From contig JACONQ010000008.1 of NCBI GenBank assembly GCA_014281115.1, forward strand, positions 1,426,001 through 1,490,000: a DNA stretch of 64,000 nt, read 5' to 3'. Each line of letters starts with the position of its first letter. Position 1 is the stretch's first letter. The position numbers and the translations under genes are program-made. Below the pieces are notes generated by a model that was not told the DNA's origin, searched no databases, and saw only the letters and a list, made by a program, of their open reading frames with translations. This DNA comes from Laburnicola sp. R22_1. Taxonomy: Eukaryota > Ascomycota > Dothideomycetes > Pleosporales > Didymosphaeriaceae. Shown here in pieces: positions 42,560-54,170 of the stretch.

Positions 42560-45500
42560 CTTATATTCTTATAATTTAGAATCTTTTTAAAGTAAGTAAA
42601 CTGCTACTAAGTAAGTGCTTTTATAAGTCTGTCTGCTAGCATACTACTTATTTTTAGGTAGGTAATCTTAAATAATCCCTTTGCATATTCTTAACATAGC
42701 TATATATTCTAGATATTAGTATAGTACAGATAAGTATTAATGCCTTATTCTTTCTAATGACTAGTCTAATTATTTATTAATTATTATAAAAATATTTTAC
42801 ATATATCCTAAATTAAGCTTAAGTTCCTTAAAGAACTACTTTAGTGCTATTACTTCTTTACTTACATACTTAAGTGTAAGTAGCTTAGCTCTAGTAGTAG
42901 AAATTATAACTATACTCTAATAAGTAGCTTTCTAGAGTATTACTCTACTATAGAGCATAACTATATATCTATAAAACAATCTCTAAATTTCTAAATTATT
43001 TATAAATTAAGCATTGCTCTATTATATTAGCTATACTAAATAGATTGCTAGCGTGTTCTCTAAAGATATATAATTACTTAGTTAACTATAGCAAAATATT
43101 ATTTGCTTAAATTTATTAGAAAGTGCAAAAGCTTTAAAATAGCAAATATAATATTAGGCCTAAGCATTATTACTATGTATAGTATTAATCTAATATATTT
43201 CTAGTAGCTCTTAATTTTCTACTTAGTTGCTTCTCCTATATTTTTTATAAGCTCTTCTAATAGAAGAGGTGTTATAGAAAAGCTTTTACTATCTTTAAGA
43301 TTAAACTTCTTCATAATCTTATTAATGTAAGTATTATAAATAAGCGTAATTATTCTATTTTTACAATCTTAGATTACTTAAACGCCTTAAAACTATTTAA
43401 CTAGTCTATAGTTTTTAATCTTATATTTTAATTTAATTTAGCTATAGAGTTTCTATACCTCTACTTTATAAGCTTTATTAAAGTTTAGAAGTATAATATT
43501 AATATAGAAGAGTACTAAGGTTTCGCAATATTTGCTTATAAATAAATAAAATTCTTCTTTTAAGGTAGTAAGTCCTATAGATCTTAGCAATCCTAAGAAC
43601 TCTTTATACTAAAGCAGTGGTAAGTCTCCTAATCTATATAGAGCTTAATTAAGGAACACGTACTTGCTATATTACTTAAACCTATTTAGAAGCTTATAGA
43701 TAGCTAGATTATTAGCTATAATATAAGTGTTTAAGAACACTTCTACTATACTATATTAAATAATCTCTAGATTATATTCTGCAATAATCGCTATTATAGT
43801 TCTAAATAACTATACTATAAGCGTTACTATGCAGGTTAACTATAATAAGTTCTTATTCTAGAGATTATCTCTTATAATAATTTAAGCCTTACACTTTAGA
43901 AAGTACCTATTTTAGTTAAACTTATAAGTCTAAACCCACTTTAATAGTAGCAGTTATCTAACAGCTTATACTTAATTAATTACTATTTAGGTTCCTTTCT
44001 TCTTAAGTGTAGCAATCTTAATATAGGAAGCTTGCTTAAAAAGTTTTCTAAGTAGATAATTAGTAAGGTGTTTCTATAAGGTAAGTAGCTTTAGTAGCTT
44101 ATCTTTATATAATTAGATAGGAGGTAATGTCTTTAGTATCTTTTTAAACACTACTATAGCAACTACTAAATTTATTATAGTATACTTTTAGTACTTATTA
44201 TAGGCTTCCTATACACCTAGAATATGTATATATATATAGAAAATTATTTTAAAGATCTTTTATTATACGTCTAGCAATTAGTGTATATATAGCTAATCTA
44301 CTTTTTAGCTAATTAGTAGTATTATTATATTAATTATAATTTCTTTATTTTTAAAGAGGCAAATAGTCCTAAATACGCGTGTCTATATTGTTACCTTAAA
44401 GTCTTTTACTTAATCTTATAGATGCTTAATCTTACCTTTCTCTTTAGCTTATTAGCAGGTTAATTACTTTCTTTAGTGCAGTTAAGCTTCTAGGGCTAGA
44501 TTAAGAGGTAACTATAGAGCTCTTAGGCTTTATACTTTAGAGAGAATGCTCTTTAGAATCTAATAGGATAGCTTATTTAGATTAGTGTATATTCTAGTAG
44601 CTATTAGTCTCTCTATAATTTGTTAATTAATTATATCCTAAATTGTCTAGCTTTAGCGTCTATTTAAAGATTATAAGCCCTATATACTCGCTTTAAACTA
44701 TATAAATTCTTAGCTGCTTACTAGCTAAGCTCACTACCTATATATTAGTTCTATTAGCTACTTAATTACTAGCCTAGCTAGCTATACTCTTAGATTACTA
44801 GATAGAAGCACTATTCTCTATTTACTTAGTACTTACTTACTTATTTAGTATAGTAAGAAGATTAAGAACATCTATAAACTTTTCTTCTAGATTATTAATC
44901 TCCCTCTTATATAGGACTTTAATAATCTTTACTACTTCTTTATACGGTATATCTTTATTAGCCTTACCCTTATATAATAATATCTTATTAAATATAACGT
45001 TACGCGTAGTAATTACCTAATTAAGCACTAGAATCTATATTCTATAGTGGTTTAATACTCTATAACTAATAAAGTATCTAATATAGTCTCTAGGATTTAC
45101 TTTAAATCTTTGTTTATTCTACCCTACTACTTAATTCCATTTTAGAGAATATGCTTAGCAGCTATAGGCATAAGTTCTACTCTAGTTAGGATAAAGATTA
45201 GCTATTTATACTTATATTTAAGGAGGCTTATACTAATAGAAATACTACCTAAACTAATTTTTAAGCACTTTATCTAGTGCTTAAAAAGTATATAGAGCTA
45301 TTAGGCTTTAGCTATAGAGGTAAGTAGCTGCACTTATAATCTTACGCTATATTTTAGGCAGAAAATTTGCGCTTTCCCTTATTTTTATAGCCTTAGGAAT
45401 AATCTCTTACCTTTCTTACTTAGATGCTCTATTTAGTTTATGCGTATAGAATAAGATATAGCTATTCTTAATTTCTTATTTGTCTATATAGTCCTTATGG

Positions 45501-46379
45501 GCTAATTGTCTCCTCTAAGAAAGAGTAGCGGTATTATTATCCTAATAGATTATAATAATTCTAAGCTTGTATTTATATTATAGCTATTAGTTAAACTTAG
45601 TTATTACTTCTATAATCTTTAGTAGAGATTTTAATATAAAATTATTATTATAAATCTTCTTACTAAATTCTTCATTAATAATTAAGCTCTATAGCTCTCT
45701 AAGACATTCTCCTAGAAAGTTAAATAGATTCTAAAAATTGCAGTAGAATAGTCTTAAAGATTATTTCCTTAGATATCTAAAGATTACTCTTATTATATGC
45801 TTTATAGAATAGTGGCACCTCTTTTTATTAACACTACCTTAAAATGCTTTTCTGTGTTACTAACAGTAGGAGAGATAACTGCTATTATTGTAATAATTTT
45901 ATTAGAAACCCCTTAGTCGTAATAAAAAAACCAAACCATAGAATAGTGCTAATAGTCCTTTCTTAGTGCTAGCAAATTATATAAAGTAGCTTATAATAAT
46001 ATAGATACTACTTATAGAATACTACCTTTACTAGCCTACTTAACACTATATATATAGATTCTAAAACTAATTTTAAAAATACTAGAGTTAGTTAAACTCT
46101 TATATTAACCTAAATAAAGTAAGCTACTACTACTCTAGACACATATATAGCTATAGGTCCTTATAAATATCTTACAAAAACCTTTTTAAAAGTATTAAGA
46201 ATAATTTTATTTATATAAATAACTAAATAAACTATAACACTTTATATATAGTATTAAACTACTATTTTATCTACTTATTTATAACTATTAAATACTATAT
46301 AAAATAGAGCTACTACTAGTTTAATATATATTATAGGCACTATATTAATCTATTCAATCTAAGCCTATACTATAATCTA
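42560..46379 (-). pseudogene. Copia-type pol remnant 1, RIP-degraded
   Basis: On the minus strand, N- to C-terminal from right to left, I can read the integrase-to-RT linker (RDYIRYFISYRVLNHYRI near 45060, then VIFNKILLYKGKANKDIPYK), the RT box YINIILL at 43506-43486 (YVDDILL expected, one Asp lost), KIMKKFNLKDSKSFSITPLL near 43290, and an RNase H tail with TIRLVIRKNKALI and SYVKNMQRDYLRLP near 42760-42640. Order and motifs fit Ty1/Copia. No LTRs could be delimited. The right side is interrupted by the small LTR element at 46385. A 123-bp A-tailed insert lies at 45815-45937. Inactive. Confidence 0.75.
45815..45937 (+). mobile_element. short A-tailed retroposed element, copy 1
   Basis: Flanked by ATAGAATAGTG at 45804-45814 and 45938-45948, extendable by two transitions to 13 bp. 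The insert ends TTAGAAACCCCTTAGTCGTA and then AATAAAAAAA. The second Copia remnant keeps the uninterrupted equivalent site (about 61540-61560). A-tail, direct repeats and a truncated second copy at 62229-62273 indicate target-primed retroposition. Confidence 0.72.
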
Positions 46380-46384
46380 ACCTA

Positions 46385-46651
46385 TGTAATAGTACTTGTT
46401 AGCCTCTCTGCTAAGTAAGCCCTATTACCTCTCTTTTATATCCTATTTCCCCCTATTTGCGTCTTTCCTAATTAGTGTTAGTATGGTAGTTAGTGTGGGC
46501 CTATGCACTACGCCGTCTTCTATATAAGAAAGGGCCCCCTACGTCTCTTTCTTATTCACTATCTTAGAATAGTATTAATTTAACTAGCTTTTTTAACTAT
46601 TCTAGCTATCCCTAATAGGTTAGCCCTATAAGGCTGTGTACCGCCCTTATA
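46385..46651 (+). repeat. 5' LTR of the small LTR element
   Basis: TGTAATAGTACTTG...GTACCGCCCTTATA; matches 49275-49542, with differences that look like transitions. Confidence 0.92.
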
Positions 46652-46870
46652 TTATTCTAAAACTAACCTTTTTATTTAGCTGTAGATAGCAATATAATAT
46701 CTACTCCTCCCTTACAATGCTACTTATAGGCAGTTAAATTAGTAGAAGTTTTATCTTATTAGTTACTAGTTATACTAGGCAGTTATTACACTACGCTAAG
46801 GTCTATAAGGCTACTATTATAACTTTTGTACCTACTATAAGTGGGTAAGAGTATATTAGTTTATTAGTTA

Positions 46871-47106
46871 CTAGGAAGAATTCCTAGCGCTAGAAAGTTT
46901 ATATTACACTATCCTAAGATCTATTAAAAGAGGCTGCTCCTAAGTCTCTTCTTTGCTTAATGCATAAGAATGGAAACTTTATTAGTTACTAGAAAGAATT
47001 CTTAGCCCTAGGAAGTTTGTGTTTTACTACCCTAAGGTTTATTAAGAGAGACTACTTTTAAGTTCCTCCTCTACTTAATATATAAGAATAGGAACTTTAT
47101 TAGTTA
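46871..47106. repeat. two tandem units of about 118 bp inside the small LTR element
   Basis: CTAGGAAGAATTCCTAGCGC at 46871 is repeated as CTAGAAAGAATTCTTAGCCC at 46989. The rest of the unit (TATTAAAAGAGGCTGCTCC versus TATTAAGAGAGACTACTTT) follows in register. A decayed third unit may begin near 47107. Confidence 0.75.
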
Positions 47107-47710
47107 TCTCTATAAGAGACTAGTTTAATAGATTGCGCTACTATAGTTTATTAAAAGACATTGCTCTAAGTTATAGAAGTAGTAGTACTACTTTACACTA
47201 GTAGAATTAAGACACTACTAAGGCCTATTTAGAGAGGCTAGAATTCTAAGTCTACTAGCTACTAGTTATAGCGCAAGTAGTAGAAAATCCTATTAGTTAG
47301 CTCTATAAGACTTTATACACTAATTTAATAGGTTATACATAACTTTACTAAAAGACATTCCTTTAGTCTATTAAGAGGCTGGCCTAAACATTCCTAAATA
47401 ATAATAAATAATAACTATATTATCTCTAAAGACTAATTTGCCTATAATACCTAACTAGCATTACACTGCAAGACCTAAAAGCACTAAGTAAGAGGAATTA
47501 GAATTAGGCTCTAGAGACGCTGCAGCGATATTTATAAAAAATTTATATAAGTAATACTTTTACTCTTTCTATAAGGCGCTTTACTTTGCTTACTAAGCGC
47601 ACTATCTTATATTTATAAGATATTTAGACCTACTAAATGTAGGTACTTTACTGCACCTAACTATTAATCTCTTAGATATTTTATTTTATTTTCTCTTATT
47701 TTTTTTAGAA

Positions 47711-48790
47711 TGGACGCCCCTTATAAACTGCTTAGCTACTTAAAAAACCTAGATACTAGGTTGCCCTAGCGCTAACCTTACTAAGTAGCTTTATTTAGTC
47801 TGCCCTAATTCTTTGCTACTTTACCTTACTGAGTTGTCTTATATACTCTACTCTATTTTTTTACTACTTTAGACCTTAGTTAAGCTTATATTTAAACTAG
47901 AATAGTACTAGTTATAGGAACCTACTTTTTTTACTGCAATTATCTTAGCTCTTACCTACTACCTACTAAGTATTTAGCTAGGCAACTAATTACTAGGCTA
48001 TTAATATTGTCTAGCTACCTTTTAGTTTAGCTTATTAATAAATTATAGTTAAATATCTCTATTATAACTCTATTTCTGTCTTAAACTTACTAATAGTTAG
48101 CCTCTAAATCTAATAACTCTATACTATTATCCCTTAAAGGTGCTAAAATTAACGTATATTAAGTAACGTTCACTACTTTTTCTAATAATAAAGACTCTAA
48201 AGTAGAGCTTAAGCCTAATTACTTTAGCTAACTGCTCCCTACTACTCTTTCTTAGCTATCGCTAGAATAGCTAGACAAGCTAGAAGGCGCCTAACCTAGT
48301 AAAGACTATAGCATTTATACTAAAAAAGGGGCGCTTAATAAGAATAATTTTTATAAACTTAGTATTACTTACTATAATAATAGCCTAGAAGATAATAACA
48401 CTGCCTATTATAGTAGTAGATTAGAAGACAAAGAGCCTGCCTATTATAATAACCTTCCTAATAATAACTCTAAATTTACTAATCTAATTAACTCTAAGTC
48501 TAACTTTCTATAGGAAGAATACTTAGGCAACAAATTTAATAGTAAACTACCTAATAAAATCTTCTAGAATGCTAATAATTAGGAGCTGCCCCCTAACTAT
48601 TAGCCCTTACTCTAATCTACTAGTTACCTAACGTATTCTACTTCTAGGAATACCCTAAGCTACTAAAATAGATAGCCTAGTTTACTACTAGTTAAGTGGC
48701 TCCTTAGCTAGCCTACTATATATAGGCACCTATTACTTTTAGCACTTTTACTTTTAGCTATTTTCTTTCTAGCTAGCTTACTACTAATTT
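47711..48790 (+). pseudogene. unrecognised decayed frame in the small LTR element, possible gag
   Basis: An ATG at 47711 opens MDAPYKLLSYLKNLDTRLP, then stops at Gln/Trp-like positions. Later text is Asn/Ser/Tyr-rich (SLEDNNTAYYSSRLEDKEPA near 48390). Position suggests a capsid-like or filler ORF, but no zinc knuckle or capsid motif is seen. Function unknown. Confidence 0.35.
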
Positions 48791-49274
48791 AGTAGCTTTC
48801 TAACTATTACGCGTGCAGGACACTTGTTAGCACCTCTACCCTACTATGCTAATAGCCTCTATAGCTTTATAAGCTACTCTACCCTAATTAAAAACTATAT
48901 TTTTTTAAAAAATGCTTTTTTATAGTACTAGGAAATCTTATATAATATAATTACGCTAGCGCGTAATACACTAACTAGAAAATTTTAGCTAACTATATTG
49001 TTATATAGTGTTAGAGCTAAGGATATACTCTATTAGTAAAATACTAAATTCTAAGATATAGTTTCTACTGTAATTTTCTACTAATCTACTAATTTACTTT
49101 TAATAACTTTCTTTACTATCTCTACTAAATAGTACCTAAATTAAAAACTAAGGCTACTACTAGAACTGTAGAGGCCTATTACCCCTATTCTAGCCCTTTT
49201 TAGCCTAAAAATACTGCTAGTTACGTTAAAAATCTGCTAAAACACCCTATTTTTAGGTCTTAAAAGGGGGGATA

Positions 49275-49542
49275 TATAATAGTACTTACTAGTCTCCCTG
49301 CTAAGCACGCCTTATTACCTCTTTTTTTATACCCTATTTCCTCCTATTTACGCCTTTCCTAATTAGTGTTAGTGTAGTGGTTAGCGTAGGCCTATACTCT
49401 ATGCCACCCTCTATATAAGAAAGGGTCCCCTACGTTTCTTTCTTATTTACTATCTTAGAATAGTATTAATTTAACTAGCTCTTTTAACTATTCTAGCTAT
49501 CTTTAATAGGTTAGTCCTATAAGGCTGTGTACCGCCCTTATA
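49275..49542 (+). repeat. 3' LTR of the small LTR element
   Basis: Preceded by a G-rich purine tract; ends CCGCCCTTATA followed by the duplication ACCTA. Confidence 0.92.
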
Positions 49543-49547
49543 ACCTA

Positions 49548-49668
49548 TATAAGCTTTTGCCTAAGTATAACTTACCTTTTTAGAGAGTTCTAGCTAATAA
49601 GATAATTTATTTCTAAAAGGTAAAAATTAAAAGAAATAACTATATAGAAGCTTTATATAATATTTTAG
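49548..49668. other. short RIP-degraded segment between two insertions
   Basis: Continuation of the DNA interrupted by the small LTR element, ending at the direct repeat of the 1.15-kb element. Too short to assign to Copia 1 or to the repeated long coding region. Confidence 0.4.
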
Positions 49669-50825
49669 TCGGCTTACTAAATACCTTTTTTAACCTTTTT
49701 TTAGTTAAAGATTAAAGTAGATTAAAATAGAAGGTTATTATATACTACTATGTACAGCACCTAATTCTAATTAAAGACTAACCTTAAATACTACCTAATA
49801 ACGCAATAATAGTTTAAACTCACTTGCACTCTATCTATACCTTATAAGCTCCTAACCTATATAAGATTTACTTATACTATATATAGCATACCTAGCTTAT
49901 TACTACTACTATTATTAGTTATCTAAACTTACACTACTACGCGGTATACTTACTTAAATAAGCTAACTTAATAGTAATAATAGTAATAATAGCTAGAAGG
50001 ATCTTATAGATCTATATAACACTTTTATTATACTAGAGCTTATTAATAAACACCTTATTATCCTCTTCTATTCTTTACTAGATAATTCAATTGCTAATAA
50101 GGAGTAATTACGTCTATTAGTGCGGGAATACAATTGTTCTATTCTTGGCAAACTAGACTACCTGCTAACCTAACTAGTAGATAAGAATGGCCTTATAAAT
50201 AGTTAAATATACCTATCCCTTCTTATGCTAGATAAGCATCTTATAAATATAATACAACTCTAGCGTAGTTATTATCTAGGTAATACTTATATAGAACTCT
50301 AGCGGATACTTTTTAGTGTTGGCAAGTACCTTCGTATTAGTAAGTACCTTAGCATTAGTAGGACCGCTATCAACTAAGTAAATAGTAGGACGTAGAAAGA
50401 TAGTAGAAGATTTATTAAGAACAATCTTAATATAGTAATAGAGTAATAGTATATCTAGTATGTGTTACTCTTACCCTACTACTTATAAGAAACAAACCTA
50501 TTAATATATTAACTTGTGTTATTCATAATAATCTAGATAGCGGTTTATAACTTAGGATAGTAAAAAAAGAATAGATAACTATAGTATTGCCCCACTAAAG
50601 TTTTATCCCTTTTCTAAAGTTCTAAGTAGCCTCTTTGTGAAAATTTTGCTTATGGGAGCCTTGCGCTAAAACCGCTAAGCTTGCTTAGCAGTTTAAACGC
50701 GCTTTTTTTATTATTACTTTTTTATGCCTTTTTTAATTGCTAAGCAGGGGGCTCTGCTTTTTTTATCATGTTATTTGAGATAAAAGCCTTTGTCGTCCTA
50801 CCCCGAGGTAGATAAAATAACGTCA
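49669..50825 (+). mobile_element. 1.15-kb retroposon-like element, copy A
   Basis: Begins TCGGCTTACTAAATACC and ends with a small hairpin, CTACCCCGAGGTAG, plus ATAAAATAACGTCA. Direct repeats of about 14-15 bp flank it (ATAATATTTTAG core, 49654-49668 and 50826-50840). Aligns over most of its length with copy B (51792-52941), and partly with 58311-59073, 62351-62471 and 63847-64000. No inverted termini or LTRs. Near 50680 it contains a second hairpin, CTAAGCTTGCTTAG. A minus-strand frame around 50200-50470 is partly conserved with copy B (RPTIYL...KVLT...KKY) but I cannot say it is coding. Confidence 0.78.
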
Positions 50826-50840
50826 CATATAATATTTTAG

Positions 50841-51105
50841 TAAATAAAATTAGAATCTTTACAAATTTATATAGACGCCTAGATATTACTAAGAATTAAT
50901 ACTTACATAGTTTTCTAGATATTCTTGCTAGCTATATAGCATAATATTAGCTTTATACTATCTACTTTAAATAATTATAGAAGTGCTTATATAAAGGACT
51001 TAATAGTTACTTTAATACTATTACTAACTATAACTAGTACTAAATAAACTAAACTATAATAACCTTTACATAATACTAATATAAGAACTTTAATAAAAGT
51101 TTATA
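50841..51105 (+). pseudogene. second copy of the long degraded coding region, segment a
   Basis: RIP-degraded DNA that continues after SINE-like copy 2. Assigned to the repeated long coding region because the downstream parts (from 52990) match 37900-39050. Direct homology of this first piece was not checked in detail. Confidence 0.35.
51091..51105. repeat. 15-bp target-site duplication of SINE-like copy 2, left
   Basis: TAATAAAAGTTTATA, repeated exactly at 51289-51303. Confidence 0.88.
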
Positions 51106-51288
51106 GTAAAGATCTTCGTCGTGTAAAAATTCTAACTAAGGTTAAGTCCGCACTATACATAGAGAGGAGTAAAACAGAAGGCACTAAAACCTAGCACCTA
51201 GCACACAGTGGTAGTAACAAAATATACACAAAATAACCATAGTTTTATTATTAGCTTTCTGCATAATAGTATTAGCGACGGAAGTTAA
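51106..51288 (-). mobile_element. SINE-like short interspersed element, copy 2 (183 bp)
   Basis: Exact 15-bp flanking duplication. Shares the constant end (TAAAGATCTTCGTCGTGTAA) and about 130 bp with copy 1. The other end extends about 28 bp further, ending GCGACGGAAGTTAA. Confidence 0.8.
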
Positions 51289-51303
51289 TAATAAAAGTTT
51301 ATA

Positions 51304-51791
51304 TAAAGTCCTAAAGATAATAATTAATAGGCTTACTTTTATATAGAGAGCATTAGGTATAAACTTTACTAAGGAAAATTCTTTATATACTACTATTATA
51401 TAAGCATACTATAATTACTATTAAGCCTCCTTATAAGGCGCTATTTACTAATCTTTATGTATTAATTTAAGTTATAATTAATTACTAATTTAATAAGTAC
51501 CTATGAAAGGCTAATATATACTATACTAATTATAAATATAACTTTTTTAATATAAAGAGAAAGATTACTAGGCCCTTATAAATAAGAATCTTATAAATAA
51601 TTTGTACCATTATTATTATAATATAGACCTTAATTAAATCATACTTATATAAGGCCAAAGAAGTGTTTTATATACTATAAGAAAAATTATTAGTTTTTAA
51701 ACTATTTACGCAAAGAACGTACCAATGTAATAAGATAGTATAATACCTTCTAAAAAAATATAATAATAAAACGCATTTATATAAAGCTGCT
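51304..51791 (+). pseudogene. second copy of the long degraded coding region, segment b
   Basis: Between the SINE-like insert and the 1.15-kb element copy B. Plus-strand text such as RERLLGPYK and KKCFIYYKKNY with Gln-type stops. Product unknown. Confidence 0.35.
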
Positions 51792-52941
51792 CCGTCGGCT
51801 TACTAAATATCTTTTTTAACCTTTGTTTTTTTAGTTTAAGGTTAAAGTAGGTTAAGATAGAAGGTTATTATATACTATATACAGTACTTAATTCTAAATA
51901 AAGACTAACCTTAAATACTACCTAATAACGCAACAATAGTTTAAACTTACTTGTACTATATTTACACCTTATAAGCTCCTAACCTATATAAGATTTACTT
52001 ACGCTATATATAGCATACCTAGCTTATTACTACTACTATTATTAGTTATCTACGCTCGCATGCCGCTTACGCAGCATACTCGCTTAGATAAGCCAACTTA
52101 ATAGCAACAATAGTAATAATAGCTAAAAGAATTTTATAGATCTATATAACACTTTTATTATACTAAAGCTTATTAATAAATACTATATTCTTTACTTTTT
52201 ACCTCCCCTCTTAGATTTAGTTACTAATAAGAAGTAATTATATCTACTAGAGCAGAAATTTAAGCTTATAGTCCTTCGCAAACTAGATAAGCTGCCAACC
52301 TAACTAGTACACTAGGACTGCCTTATAGATAGTTAAGTATACCCGCCCCTCGTGCTAAATAAGTATCTAAATAGAACAGAACTCTAGCGTAGTTACTTTA
52401 ATAGCAGTAGCGCGCATCTTTAGTGTATACTTTTTAGCAATAGTAAGTACTTCTTTAGAAACAACATTAATGTCTAGATAGATAGTAGGGCGTGGAGAGA
52501 CAGTAATAGGAGGAGATTTGTTAAGGATAACCTTAATATAGCAATAGAGCAATAGTGTATCTAATATATATTACTCTTATCCTACTACTATAAGCATAGT
52601 AGTATATACCTATTAACATATTAACTTATATTTTTTATAATAATTAAAATAGCAGTTTGTAACTTAAGATAGCAAAGAAAAAATAACTTATAGTATAGCC
52701 ACGCTAAAGTCTTATCCCTCTTCTACTAAAGTTCTAAGTAGCCTCTTTGTAAAAATTTGGCTCATAGAAGCAGCCTCGCGCCAAGACCGCCAAGCTCGCT
52801 TAGCAGTTTAAACGCGCTTTTTTTATAATTATATCTTTTTTACACTCTTTTTAATTACTAAGCAGAGGGCTCTGCTTTTTTTATTATATTATTTAAGATG
52901 AAAGCCTTTGTCGTTCTACCGCTAGGTAGTTAATTTAACAA
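51792..52941 (+). mobile_element. 1.15-kb retroposon-like element, copy B
   Basis: Begins CCGTCGGCTTACTAAATATC and ends CTACCGCTAGGTAG plus TTAATTTAACA. Flanked by ATAAAGCTGCT at 51781-51791 and 52945-52955, extendable with one transition to 14 bp. Aligns with copy A from end to end. Confidence 0.78.
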
Positions 52942-52955
52942 TACATAAAGCTGCT

Positions 52956-54170
52956 TAATTAGATATTTAAGAAATTAAAAGCTATTAAAGGAAAACGAGC
53001 TAAAATGTCAGATTTAGTAAGCGAAGTAGATAAGCTTACTATATAAAAAAAGAGGCTAAAGGGCTAAACTATATATACACTTATAAAAAGAAGTAAGGCT
53101 AAAATAGTACTACTTATATAATTATAGACACATAATTACACCTAGTTAGAGCCTTATTTCTATAATATACCTCCTAGGTAGGCTGCGTAAGTAGCATCCC
53201 CACTTATATAATAAGGCTTAAAACAATCCTACCTCTAATTAGCTTGCAAATTAAGTACCTAACTAGGCAACTAATTGCTTGCAATAGCGCAATGTCTTAA
53301 GTGTTTATAATTATATAAGCCTATAATAGGTCTTTATTAATAATAAACTCTACTTATTTACTCTCTATCTTCTCTCTTAGTTTCTTTAGTTAGTTTTTCT
53401 ATAGGCGTAAGTTAATTATTCCTACCTTATATTTTTTTACTTAATAATTATTAACTACTAATTAGAACGCGCGTAATATATTAATTTGCAAGTTTATAAA
53501 ATTTTAAATAAAACTTAGTTAATAGAAACTTAAGCGCAAGACTAAAGAATTGCAAGAATAGATTACTTAACTTCTCTCTCTAATACGCCACTCTGGTTGC
53601 CTATTAAATTAGGCTCTTAGTAAGGACTCTACTAATCCTCTAAGCACACATATAATAACGAAAAAGAAGGCGTTAAAATAGAAATACGTTTAAACTATAA
53701 TACCTAAGTAGTTTAAGCCTATTAAGAAGCCCCCTTAATTCTGTGAAAAAGCTCTAAAGTTAAAAAATAATAATTAAGTTACCCTTATAGCTAAATCTTT
53801 AAGCAAACCTAAGTTTATAATTAATCCTAAAACTCCTATAAATAAGAAGAGTAAGAAAGATAAGCTTAGTTTAGCTTTTACTTAAATTTATAGCCTTAAG
53901 TGTAGGGATCTATATAATAGGTGCCTTAAATCTAGTTTTTAGTAGCTTAGATAGTAGGTATTTTAAAAATATATTAAGTAAATACTTAAATACGCACTAC
54001 TATTATTACGTATTTCGTTATATATATAAGCATTTATATAGACTCTTAATTCTTTTTAGTATTTCTTTATTGCTAATATTCTTTAAATCTAAGAAGTCTA
54101 AAAAGAAAGCGCGCTAGTTTATTTAGCGTTAAACAAATAATAATTTAGTATATAATTATATATACATCTC
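52956..54170 (+). pseudogene. second copy of the long degraded coding region, segment c
   Basis: Aligns with 37900-39050: DLVSEVDKLTI (52015-type text near 53015), KKRLKG then TIYTLIKRSKAK, and a Lys-rich part near 53830 followed by CRDLYNRCLK. Homology ends near 54170. Product unknown. Confidence 0.5.

Larger units (their letters stand above)
46385..49542 (+). mobile_element. small LTR retrotransposon without recognisable pol, RIP-degraded
   Basis: LTRs of 267/268 bp (46385-46651 and 49275-49542) start TG/TA-TAATAGTACTT and end CCGCCCTTATA. An exact 5-bp duplication ACCTA flanks the element (46380-46384, 49543-49547), and a polypurine tract AAAAGGGGGGA precedes the right LTR. The interior, about 2.6 kb, has tandem repeats and one plus frame, but no RT or integrase motif. 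This is a probable non-autonomous LTR element (TRIM/LARD-like) or one whose pol was lost. Confidence 0.92.

Noticed and set aside
52367..52552. 61-codon minus-strand ORF inside the 1.15-kb element copy B
   Set aside because: Only partly conserved in copy A, with indels between the copies, so coding status is not supported; noted under the element instead.
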